Below, one piece after another: positions 1 to 7,700 of a DNA stretch of 55,261 nt. The position numbers and the translations under genes were made by a program. Under the pieces are notes generated by a model that was not told the DNA's origin, ran no database searches, and saw nothing but the letters and a program-made list of their open reading frames with translations. Source of the stretch: Myxococcota bacterium (lineage in GTDB: Bacteria; Myxococcota_A; UBA796; UBA2385); contig JAKLKF010000042.1 of assembly GCA_023150805.1 (NCBI GenBank), forward strand, positions 1-55,261, given 5' to 3'. Numbering within the stretch: the first letter of the stretch is position 1; each line of letters starts with the position of its first letter.

Positions 1-4
1 CGAG

Positions 5-42
5 GGGCCGGCCCTCCGTCGAGATCGGACGGAGGCCGGCCC
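5..42. terminator. GC-rich hairpin, possible terminator of a gene left of the window
   Basis: The arms at 5-20 and 28-42 are complementary over 15 base pairs with one bulged C (position 12) and a 7-nt loop (21-27). No T-tract follows on either strand, so an intrinsic terminator of classical type is not shown. It lies about 45 nt before the first lipoprotein gene and could end transcription of an upstream gene outside the window. Confidence 0.4.
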
Positions 43-85
43 GCGCCACCGCACCACCGAACTCTCGAAGCATCATGGAGCCGAA

Positions 86-871
86 ATGACCGTCCTCGCG
101 TTGATGCTCCTTGCCTGCACCGCGGGCAGAGGGGACTCCGGGGCCGGAGGCAACCCGAACCCAGATGGGACAGTGCCTGTCAGGAGTGACCAGCCACAGG
201 GGGCTGGCCAGGTGGACTTCATGTTCGGCACCTACTTCGTGACACGAACTGGACTTGGGGACAAGGGCGCCACCGAGAGCGACCCGAGCGTGTTCGGAGC
301 GGGTTTTCAGGCGTCAACCTGGGTTCCGCTACCCTTGAACGAAGAGACAGAAGCTTGCTGGCGCAGCCACTGGATCGTCATCGACACCGACCTGGTGGAA
401 TACGGGACCGAACTGGTCGTCAGCTTCGATGACACTGACATCGTACTGGTCGAAGACGGGCGGCGGTATGAGCGAGTGCTCTCCGGTGACGAAGCCGTCG
501 CAGCCGCGACAGCCGGCGCCAATGTAGCCCTGAATGAACAGCCGTCCGGCTACTCGGTGCCCGCGCCCGCCGACTTCACGAACCTCGACGAGGCACTCCA
601 AGCCATCCAGGAGGACGCGATCCTGGACCTGGAGTGGAGCCCGGACGACGCATCGCAGGGCTTCGTGGAACTGCGCTTCGAGAACAACGGCGGGGACGGC
701 ATTCGCTGTGCCTTGAACGATGACGGGGAGGCGCGCATCGCGCTAGGCTCGGTCGGCGGAGACGTGGATGTCGTCCATGCCGGCCGTGTCGTCCGCGGAA
801 CCTTTGTCCACAAGACCCTGGGGAACGTGCTGATCGACCTGGATCGTCGATTCGAAGTGAAGATCCGATGA
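86..871 (+). CDS. Putative lipoprotein, first of a tandem pair
   Basis: 261 aa. The N-terminus is a short hydrophobic stretch ending in a lipobox (LLAC, Cys about residue 11), so an envelope lipoprotein is likely. I recognise no domain. The body shares a pattern with the next gene: an EACWR motif near the middle, a GFVELRFE segment, then a CALNDDGEARIALGS segment and a C-terminal V-rich strand region, suggesting duplicates of one beta-rich fold. A GGAG ribosome site sits 6 nt before the ATG. The stop overlaps the next start by 4 nt (ATGA), so the two are probably cotranslated. GC content (about 60-65% in sampled lines) is visibly lower than in downstream genes (near 80%), which may mean recent acquisition or relaxed codon selection. 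Function unknown. Confidence 0.75.
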   Translation: MTVLALMLLACTAGRGDSGAGGNPNPDGTVPVRSDQPQGAGQVDFMFGTYFVTRTGLGDKGATESDPSVFGAGFQASTWVPLPLNEETEACWRSHWIVIDTDLVEYGTELVVSFDDTDIVLVEDGRRYERVLSGDEAVAAATAGANVALNEQPSGYSVPAPADFTNLDEALQAIQEDAILDLEWSPDDASQGFVELRFENNGGDGIRCALNDDGEARIALGSVGGDVDVVHAGRVVRGTFVHKTLGNVLIDLDRRFEVKIR

Positions 872-1662
872 CCCCCTCCGCCTCGGTCCCCAGACACGCC
901 GCGATTACCGCAGGCGCGTTCCTGCTCCTCTCGTGTGACGCCGTTCCGGTTGCCGCGACCATCCCGGTCACCGAGGGCAGCCCTCCGATGCTCGGCCCTG
1001 TCGATGTCATGGTCGTCGAGCAGATCCTCGACACCGTCGAGGTCACGTCGAGCACCGTCCTGGACGAACAGCCGCCGGTCGTCATCGGACTGGCTCTATC
1101 CACTCCCACTGAGCTGCCTCTGCCTGCGGCCTCCTCGGCGGAGGCGTGCTGGAGATACCGCCACGAGCTGGACGATCCCGGCGGGAAGCTCGCGGAGGGG
1201 ATCGAGGTCACCGTCGGCACGACCGATCTGAACCTGTCCGACAGCGGGGGCGGCGTCTACATGACGATCGCCGCCGGCACCACCGCCAACGCAGCCTCCC
1301 AACCCGGCGCATCGCTCTCCGTGAACGGCGAGCCCACCGAGGTCGCTGTCCCGTACCCACTCCAGGTCGAGGACATCGGGGCGACCTGGACCGGCGTCAC
1401 GAAGGACGGCACGGTCCCCCTTTCCTGGACCCCTCCGCCGGAGCAGCGCCCGCTGGGCTTCATCCAGCTCGTCATCGAAGGGTCCGAGGACGAAGTGTGG
1501 TGCGCGTTGACCGACGACGGCGCCGCCGACATCGATCTGGGTTCCCCACAGGCCGAACCGACCATCGTCCGTTTCGGCCGCGTCGAGCTCCAGGTGCTCG
1601 AACACACCTCACTCGGCGCCCTCCTTGTCGCCGTGCAGCAGGACCTGCAGCTCGTGGAGTGA
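868..1662 (+). CDS. Putative lipoprotein, second of a tandem pair
   Basis: 264 aa. The N-terminus has a signal region with a lipobox-like LLSC (Cys about residue 24). The body is related to the preceding product: both contain EACWR, a proline-rich linker before a GF(V/I)(E/Q)L segment, and a CAL(N/T)DDG motif followed by an (I/L)xLGS turn. The ATG overlaps the upstream stop (ATGA), so expression should be coupled. I do not recognise a family; a structural or ligand-binding surface role is only a guess. It converges with the TorD-like gene, whose stop begins 21 nt further on. Confidence 0.72.
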   Translation: MTPSASVPRHAAITAGAFLLLSCDAVPVAATIPVTEGSPPMLGPVDVMVVEQILDTVEVTSSTVLDEQPPVVIGLALSTPTELPLPAASSAEACWRYRHELDDPGGKLAEGIEVTVGTTDLNLSDSGGGVYMTIAAGTTANAASQPGASLSVNGEPTEVAVPYPLQVEDIGATWTGVTKDGTVPLSWTPPPEQRPLGFIQLVIEGSEDEVWCALTDDGAADIDLGSPQAEPTIVRFGRVELQVLEHTSLGALLVAVQQDLQLVE

Positions 1663-1682
1663 TCGCACAGGCGCCCCTGCCT

Positions 1683-2639
1683 TCAGCCCGCGGCGCGCCC
1701 CATCTCCGCCACCAGCGCCCGGCTCTCGGCCACCCGCGCGATCCACGGCGCCACGGCCTGGGGTACGGCCTCCTCGATCGCGCGGTAGCCGGCCTCGAAG
1801 CGAGCCAGCTCGGCGTCCAGGGCGGCGAGCGCGGCGGGCACGGCCTGGTAGTGGGCGGCCGAGGCGAGCAGGCCCTCCAGGACCTGCCAGCGCTTGCCGA
1901 AGCCGCCGGGCAGGTCCAGGCCGCGCCCGATGCGGCGCAGGGCGGCCGAGGACAGGAAGGCGCCGGCCAGGGCGGGGGTGCACAGGCGCCGGGCGATGCG
2001 GCCCAGGCCGGTCTGCTCCTCCTCCAGCAAGCCCGGGCGCAGGGCGGGCAGCTCCCAGGCGGGCGCCGGTCCGGGAAGCTCGGCGCGCCAGGCCACCGCC
2101 AGGTCCAGGGAGAGGCGAGCGGCGGTGGCGTACAGCGCCCCGTCGCCGGCCGCGGGCACCCCCTCGACCGCCAGGACGAAGGCCGGCAGCCAGCGCAGCA
2201 GGTGCTGGTCCAGGATCTCGGCCTGGTGCCGGCGCAGGTTGTCGACCGCGGAGGCCTGGCGATCCTGCCGGGCCTGGGCCTCGGCGCCGGCCAGGAAGGA
2301 GAGCAGGCGCAGCTCCTCGGCCAGGTGGTCGGCCTCCAGCCCCCGGGGCTCGCCCAGCCCGGCCCGCGCCCGGCGGGCCCGCACCGCGGCCGCCACGTCG
2401 CCCCCCAGCAGGCCCCCCTCGTCGAGGAAGGCGCTCTCGAAGGGGAAGAGCTCGACCTGGGTCAGGTGCACGTGCAGGGCCGCGGCCTCGTCCTCGTCCA
2501 GCACCTCGGGCAGCGCCACGCCCAGCCCCGGCACCTGGCGCCAGGCCTCCAGGCTGTCGGGTCGCAGGCCGGAGGCGAACAGGTCGCCCACCAGGGCCAG
2601 GGCCCGGGCGCGGGCCGTGGCGCGCTCAGCCGCGTCCAA
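1683..2639 (-). CDS. TorD/DmsD-family molybdoenzyme chaperone
   Basis: 318 aa, all-helical in appearance. It has the TorD-family pattern: an FPFESAFLDEGG segment (residues about 100), an ADHLAEELRLLSFL helix, and an HLLRWLPAFV segment. Family members bind the apoprotein of a molybdopterin oxidoreductase during cofactor insertion. Its position as the last gene of the molybdoenzyme operon fits that client. The likely start is a TTG at 2637-2639, which overlaps the end of the molybdoenzyme gene by 14 nt, implying translational coupling; no strong ribosome site precedes it. At over 300 aa it is longer than E. coli TorD (about 200 aa), as is common for the divergent TorD-like proteins beside CISM enzymes. 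Confidence 0.8.
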   Translation of the reverse strand: MDAAERATARARALALVGDLFASGLRPDSLEAWRQVPGLGVALPEVLDEDEAAALHVHLTQVELFPFESAFLDEGGLLGGDVAAAVRARRARAGLGEPRGLEADHLAEELRLLSFLAGAEAQARQDRQASAVDNLRRHQAEILDQHLLRWLPAFVLAVEGVPAAGDGALYATAARLSLDLAVAWRAELPGPAPAWELPALRPGLLEEEQTGLGRIARRLCTPALAGAFLSSAALRRIGRGLDLPGGFGKRWQVLEGLLASAAHYQAVPAALAALDAELARFEAGYRAIEEAVPQAVAPWIARVAESRALVAEMGRAAG

Positions 2640-5600
2640 AGGGCTTCTCGGGCAGCTTGTAGGCGCTCTTCACCGGCTTGAGCGGCCGCTTGAGCCACAG
2701 CGGGCGGCGGGTGCCGTCCGGGCTGTGGTCGACGGCCGAGCGGGTGAGCGCCACCCAGCGGCGGTACAGCTCCCGGCTCTTGTTCGTGTCGACGAAGACG
2801 TCGCCGTGGCGCTCGCCGGCCTTGGCCTTGCGGATGCCCACCACCTTCTGCAGCCAGCAGTGGGCGCCCGAGACCGGGTCGGGCTGCACGGCGTGGGTCA
2901 GGTTCTGGTGCACGCCCACGTCCTTCCACCAGATGCGCGCGGTGTCGGGGTCCGGCCCGTCCCAGGCGGTCGCGCCCTTGAGCATGTGCAGGGTGTGGCC
3001 GCCCCTGCCGTCCTCCTCCAGGCTGGCCAGGGCGGTGGTGCCCTTGCTGCCACCGGCGTCCTCCTGCAGCCGCCAGCGGCCCAGGTGGTGGCTCATGGCG
3101 ATGATGCCGGGCTTGATGCCCTCGGTCACCCAGACCTTGTCGATGAACCAGCCGATCTCGGTCTCCACCCGCACCAGCTCGCCGGTCTGGACGCCCAGGC
3201 CGGCGGCGTCCTCGGGGTGGATCCAGATCGGGTTGCTGTGCGAGATCTCATACAGCCACTTGGCGTTGGCCGAGCGGGTGTGGATCAGCGTCGGGAGCCG
3301 GAAGTTGGGCAGCAGGATCATCTCGCCCTTCTTGCGGTCGATCTCGCGGTGGTCGACGTGGCTCTGCAGCCACCAGGGCAGCACCCGGTCCAGCTCGGGC
3401 CAGCCCCAGTCGCGCAGGGTCTGGCTGAGGATCTCGAGCTTGCCGCTGGGGGTGTCGAAGCCCTTGCGCAGGACCCCGTCGACCATCACGCCCAGCGGGT
3501 TGCCGTCGGCGTCGAAGGCCTTGCCCTCGGGGCCCAGCCGCGCCACCCTGTCGGCGCCGGGCTGCACCGCCTCGAAGGGCACGTAGTTGGTCTTCTTGAC
3601 CTCGAAGCTGCCGTACTTGCGCATCCAGGCCAAGGGGGACAGGCCCTCGGCCTTCGCGCGCTCGGGCAGGCCGGGCACGCTGTGGTCGAAGATCCAGGCC
3701 CAGTACTCATCCTGGGTGATCGGCGTGCCGGGCTTGCTGGGGCTCTCGACCAGGGGGCGGATGCCCAGGCTGCCGTCCTCGTCCATCTTCCAGGTCAGGT
3801 CGACCCAGAACTCGTTCTCCTCCCACACCTCGCCGGGGTTGGCCTGCCAGGTCTTCTCGACCTTCTTGCCGGCCCGCTCCATCGCCACCCGGCGCACGGG
3901 CTGGCGGAAGCCGATCCACATGCCGGCGTGGGTCTCCTGGGACATGACGTCGTGGCGCTCGCCGGCGTGGCCCATGGGCAGCACGTAGTCGGCGAACCAG
4001 GCGCTCTCGTTCCAGGTGGGCGTCAGCGCGACGTGGCACTTGATCTTCTGTTCATCCCGCAGGGCCTGCATCCACATGAAGCCGTCGGGGTTGATCCACA
4101 TCGGGTTGTAGACCCGCGTGAAGTACACGTCGATCTCGCCGCGGCCCTCGTCGAGGAAGTGCGGCAGCAGGAAGGACATCTCGTACATGGCCAGCGGCCA
4201 CTCGTGCGGCAGGTGCAGCTCGTTCCAGGCGTCGAAGGCCGGGGGGCTCGCAAACGGCTTGGGGACGAACTTGTTCCAGTCGTTCAGGCTGGTGCCACCC
4301 TCGGTGCCGACGCTGCCGGTCAGCACGTTGACGAAGAACAGGCAGCGGGCGACCTGCCAGCCGCCGCGGTTGCCCATGCTGGCGCTGCGCCAGACGTGGG
4401 CGGCCACGCGGTTGCCGGCCTGGGCGACGTAGCGGGCCGCCTCCTCGATGCGGTCCTGGGGGACCTGGCTCTCGGCGGCGGCGCGCTCGAAGGTGAAGCC
4501 GCCGTACAGGGCCTTGAGCGCCTGCTCGAAGCGGTCGAAGGTCAGCTCCTCCCCTGGCGCGGGCAGGGCGGCGGCGACGGCGGCCTTCTGCTCGGGCGAG
4601 AGCAGGTCGGTGTCCTGCACGACCTGCCCGACCTCCTGCAGGAAGGTCTTCCAGTTGACCCAGCGGCGCACGAACTCGCGGTCGTAGCGGCCGGTCTGGA
4701 CCAGGTGGTTGGCGATGGCCAGCAGGATGACGGTCTCGCTGCCGGGCCAGGTGGGCAGCCACACGTCGGACTTCGCGGCCGTGTTGCTCAGGCGAGGATC
4801 GAAGGTCACGATCTTCGCCCCGTTCATCTTGGCCTCGATGATGCGCTGGGCGTGCGGGTTGAAGTAGTGGCCGGTCTCCAGGTGCGAGCTGACCAGCAGC
4901 ACGCAGCGGGCGTTGGCGTGGTCGGGGCTGGGGCGGTCGCCGCCGGCCCACAGGGCGTAGCCGGCGCGCGCGGCCGCCGAGCAGATGTTGGTGTGCGAGT
5001 TGTGACCGTCCACGCCCCAGGACTGGATGACCCGGTTGGTGTAGTGGTCCTCCCCGGGCCGACCGACGTGGTACATGATGCCGGTGCGCCGCTCCTGCCG
5101 GCTCTTGCGCATCCGGGCGGCGATGTCGGTCAGCGCCTCCTCCCAGGTGACGCGCTTCCACTTGCCCTCGCCGCGCGCGCCCACCCGCTTGAGCGGGTAC
5201 AGGATGCGCTCGGGGTCGTAGGTCTGGTTGTGGGTCGCGGGGCCCTTGGCGCAGTTGCGGCCGCGGCTGCCGGGGTGGACCGGGTTGCCCTCGAACTTGC
5301 GGATCTCGAAGCTGTCCTTGTCGACGTAGGCCAAGAGCCCGCAGGCGCTCTCGCAGTTGAAGCAGATGGTCGGCACCAGCGTGTAGCGGCGGGCCACCTT
5401 GCGCGGCCAGGCCTTGCCGTCGTACTCGACCCACTCGTCCCACAGCTCGGGCGGCGGGTAGCGGCTCAGCCGGCCGTCGGGGTGCTTGACCTCGGTCAGC
5501 TTGACCGGGGCGCGCGCCACCTCGCCGAAGGAGGGCATCGCCTGCCCGGCGACGTTGGTCGGGCCGGTCGCGGGGGCGGGGTGGGGCGGCCGCTTCATCC

Positions 5601-5760
5601 CCAGCATGCTGGCGAGGAAGTTCTCGAGGGCGTTGTTGCCGTTGCTCTGGACGGCGTTGCCGTTGCTTCCGACGGCGTTGCCGTTGCTTCCGACGGCGTT
5701 GCCGTTGCTTCCGACGGCGTTGCCGTTCTTGCCGGCCGGCGTGGGGTGCTGGGTGCTCAT
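2626..5760 (-). CDS. Molybdopterin oxidoreductase catalytic subunit, SoeA-like (sulfite-oxidising type proposed)
   Basis: 1044 aa. The N-terminus (1-45) is a Gly/Asn/Ala/Val-rich repeat, followed by a [4Fe-4S] site (Cys133, 136, 140, 170; CFNCESAC motif) and the bis-MGD enzyme body. The likely Mo ligand is Cys260 in TNICSAA. Features such as SHHLGRWRL near the C-terminus fit the cytoplasmic sulfite dehydrogenase (SoeA) branch as I recall it, but PsrA/ArrA-like relatives cannot be excluded by reading. There is no Tat signal (no twin Arg at the N-terminus), so the active site should face the cytoplasm. The ATG overlaps the stop of the FeS/NrfD gene upstream (ATGA), and the TorD-like gene overlaps its 3' end. 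Expected reaction if Soe-like: sulfite + H2O to sulfate, two electrons passing to the membrane partner and quinone. Confidence 0.82.
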   Translation of the reverse strand: MSTQHPTPAGKNGNAVGSNGNAVGSNGNAVGSNGNAVQSNGNNALENFLASMLGMKRPPHPAPATGPTNVAGQAMPSFGEVARAPVKLTEVKHPDGRLSRYPPPELWDEWVEYDGKAWPRKVARRYTLVPTICFNCESACGLLAYVDKDSFEIRKFEGNPVHPGSRGRNCAKGPATHNQTYDPERILYPLKRVGARGEGKWKRVTWEEALTDIAARMRKSRQERRTGIMYHVGRPGEDHYTNRVIQSWGVDGHNSHTNICSAAARAGYALWAGGDRPSPDHANARCVLLVSSHLETGHYFNPHAQRIIEAKMNGAKIVTFDPRLSNTAAKSDVWLPTWPGSETVILLAIANHLVQTGRYDREFVRRWVNWKTFLQEVGQVVQDTDLLSPEQKAAVAAALPAPGEELTFDRFEQALKALYGGFTFERAAAESQVPQDRIEEAARYVAQAGNRVAAHVWRSASMGNRGGWQVARCLFFVNVLTGSVGTEGGTSLNDWNKFVPKPFASPPAFDAWNELHLPHEWPLAMYEMSFLLPHFLDEGRGEIDVYFTRVYNPMWINPDGFMWMQALRDEQKIKCHVALTPTWNESAWFADYVLPMGHAGERHDVMSQETHAGMWIGFRQPVRRVAMERAGKKVEKTWQANPGEVWEENEFWVDLTWKMDEDGSLGIRPLVESPSKPGTPITQDEYWAWIFDHSVPGLPERAKAEGLSPLAWMRKYGSFEVKKTNYVPFEAVQPGADRVARLGPEGKAFDADGNPLGVMVDGVLRKGFDTPSGKLEILSQTLRDWGWPELDRVLPWWLQSHVDHREIDRKKGEMILLPNFRLPTLIHTRSANAKWLYEISHSNPIWIHPEDAAGLGVQTGELVRVETEIGWFIDKVWVTEGIKPGIIAMSHHLGRWRLQEDAGGSKGTTALASLEEDGRGGHTLHMLKGATAWDGPDPDTARIWWKDVGVHQNLTHAVQPDPVSGAHCWLQKVVGIRKAKAGERHGDVFVDTNKSRELYRRWVALTRSAVDHSPDGTRRPLWLKRPLKPVKSAYKLPEKPFGRG
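5650..5733. repeat. 21-bp tandem repeat inside the molybdoenzyme gene
   Basis: Four consecutive 21-bp units start at 5650, 5671, 5692 and 5713. The units are near identical at the DNA level and encode the heptad NGNAVGS on the minus strand. They form most of the extra N-terminal segment ahead of the conserved enzyme. Being a multiple of three, copy number can change without shifting the frame. Confidence 0.9.
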
Positions 5761-7481
5761 GAGTTGGGCAGCTCCTGGGGGGCCATCACGAAGGCGTGCT
5801 CGTAGGCGTACAGGCCGACGGCGGTGAGCAGGCCGGCCACGGCGGCGACGACGGGGGCGCCGGTGACCAGCAGCAGGACCATCGGGACCAGGTGTCCCAC
5901 CACGATGGCGCCGGCCCAGAACTGGGTCTTGTACTTGCCGTGCGAGATCTCGTGGGCGGCGCGGGCGGCCTGCTCGCTTCCGTGGGCGATGCCGAACTCG
6001 CCGAGCAGGGTGACGAAGAGGTCGACGGCCAGGGCACCGAGCAGGGTCCAGCGGGCGACCGCGGCCAGGGCGGGCGCGTCGACGAAGACGGTGGTGAGCG
6101 CCAGGGCGGCGCCGCCCATCATCGTGGCCTGCACGACCAGGTGCCAGGGCAACAGCGGGCTCTGCCACAGGTCGCGGCCCTCGCACTGGCCGAAGAGGAA
6201 GGCCGTGTAGACCGCGGTGCCCAGCGCCAGCGGGATGGTGGCCCAGGCCAGGGCGGTGCGCACGACGCCCAGCTCGCCCAGCCAGCCCAGGGCGACCGCC
6301 GTCTCCAGCGCCCACCACAGGCCGGCCAGGTTGCTGAAGGCGATCAGGATGAAGGCGCCGCGGGCCAGCCAGGACTTGGACTGCGGGCGGAAGACGATGC
6401 GCAGGAAGCGCTCGGGGCGCTCCAGGTCGGCGACGAGCAGGACGGTGGTGGCGATGAGGCCGAGCAGGCCGACGAAGCCGCCGACCGCGGCGGCCATGGG
6501 GCTGACCTCGAAGGCGCCCGTGACCACGCCGAGCGCCAGCAGCAGGAAGGCGCCAGCGCCGACGCCCTTGGTCACCAGGTAGGCCGGCACCTGCCAGTGC
6601 CAGGGGACCTTGTGCTGGGCGTTGTAGGCGACCTGGACCATCTGGCCGGCCAGGGTGCCGCGGCCGCTCCCGCCGCTGACCCCGGGGGCCAGGTTGATGG
6701 GGCCGCCCGCGGGGTCACCCTGGGTGCCGGGGGTGCGGATGGCGACGCCCGACGAGGCCGTGCGGGTCGTGATCGGCGCCGCGTCGTCGCCGTCCAGCCG
6801 CAGCTTGACCTCGTAGAAGGTGGCGTCGGCGTAGCCCTCGTTGTGGCCGTCGCTGGCGTGGTGGCCGTGCGGGTCGAGCACGTCGGCCCACAGCATGCCC
6901 TGGGGCTGGCGCGGCAGGGCCGTGGGGTGCATGGCCACGTCGTTGCCCTGCACGTAGAACAGCTTGGGCGCGGTGCCCTGCTCGGGCTTGCGGACCGTCA
7001 CGTCGTTCTTCGCCACCACGCGGGCGATCTCGCTGCTGGGATCGTCCAGGTCGCCGGCGATGATGCTGTGCGTGGGGCAGACCACCACGCAGGCCGGCTC
7101 CAGCCCGTTCTCGACCCGGTGCCCGCAGTAGTGGCACTTGGCCGCCGTCTTCGTCTCGGGGTCCACGTAGATGGCGTCGTAGGGGCAGGCCTGCATGCAG
7201 GCCTTGCAGCCGATGCAGACGTCGCTGTCGAACTCGACGATGCCGTCGTGGCGCTGGTACATCGCCGTGACCGGGCAGATGCGCGCGCAGGGCGGGTTGC
7301 TGCAGTGGTTGCAGCGGCTGACCTGGAAGGACCGCCGCGTGTCGGGGTAGCGCCCCGTCTCGACGTACTTGACCCAGGTGCGGTTCACGCCGAGCGGCAC
7401 CTGGTTCTCGCTCTTGCAGGCGGTCGAGCAGGCGTGGCAGCCGATGCAGGACCGCGTGTCGATGACGAAGCCGTAGTTCAT
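5757..7481 (-). CDS. Fused 4Fe-4S electron-transfer subunit and NrfD/PsrC-type membrane anchor (SoeB-SoeC-like)
   Basis: 574 aa from the ATG at 7481 (a GTG at 7490 would add three residues; neither has a good ribosome site). Residues about 1-190 are a four-cluster ferredoxin: the first Cys group is at 12, 15, 18 and 22, followed by CNHC...CARICP, CIGCKACMQACP and CHYC...CVVVCP groups. A low-complexity linker of about 90 residues follows, then an NrfD/PsrC-like domain with about eight membrane helices, including the YLVTKGVGAGA and LERPERF motifs. In most relatives these are two proteins; here they are one chain. The role is electron transfer from the Mo subunit to quinone. It is the first gene of the minus-strand operon and overlaps the next by 4 nt. 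Confidence 0.85.
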   Translation of the reverse strand: MNYGFVIDTRSCIGCHACSTACKSENQVPLGVNRTWVKYVETGRYPDTRRSFQVSRCNHCSNPPCARICPVTAMYQRHDGIVEFDSDVCIGCKACMQACPYDAIYVDPETKTAAKCHYCGHRVENGLEPACVVVCPTHSIIAGDLDDPSSEIARVVAKNDVTVRKPEQGTAPKLFYVQGNDVAMHPTALPRQPQGMLWADVLDPHGHHASDGHNEGYADATFYEVKLRLDGDDAAPITTRTASSGVAIRTPGTQGDPAGGPINLAPGVSGGSGRGTLAGQMVQVAYNAQHKVPWHWQVPAYLVTKGVGAGAFLLLALGVVTGAFEVSPMAAAVGGFVGLLGLIATTVLLVADLERPERFLRIVFRPQSKSWLARGAFILIAFSNLAGLWWALETAVALGWLGELGVVRTALAWATIPLALGTAVYTAFLFGQCEGRDLWQSPLLPWHLVVQATMMGGAALALTTVFVDAPALAAVARWTLLGALAVDLFVTLLGEFGIAHGSEQAARAAHEISHGKYKTQFWAGAIVVGHLVPMVLLLVTGAPVVAAVAGLLTAVGLYAYEHAFVMAPQELPNS

Positions 7482-7593
7482 GCGGGGCACCCGGGGGCGG
7501 TGGCGAGGGGTCGGTCCGCACGATGCACGATGCGGGCCAGCTCGGGGGGACGTGGCGCGACCGACCGTCGCAGCGTCACCGCCGGCGGGAGCG

Positions 7594-7617
7594 TAGCGTC
7601 ATGGCGCGACATGACGC
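7594..7617. promoter_or_regulatory. Inverted repeat over a possible -10 in the divergent sulfur-gene promoter region
   Basis: A perfect 7-bp inverted repeat (GCGTCAT at 7596-7602, ATGACGC at 7611-7617) has an 8-bp spacer. It overlaps a TAGCGT hexamer at 7594-7599 that could be a -10 for the rightward SulP gene. It lies between the divergent Soe-like operon (start 7481) and sulP (start about 7701), where a shared operator would be expected. No regulator gene is adjacent. Confidence 0.4.
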
Positions 7618-7700
7618 GACGTCTCGGCCCCACCCCCGACCCCACCCCGCCCACGCTGCATGGTCGCGGGTCCGGCATGGCCCTTGCCAGAGGCGGCCGC

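Noticed and set aside
1894..5805. Plus-strand open frame of about 1300 codons opposite the molybdoenzyme gene
   Set aside because: It is antisense to a gene with clear catalytic motifs. Long mirror frames are expected at this GC content; its Ala/Gly/Arg/Val-rich translation has no domain.
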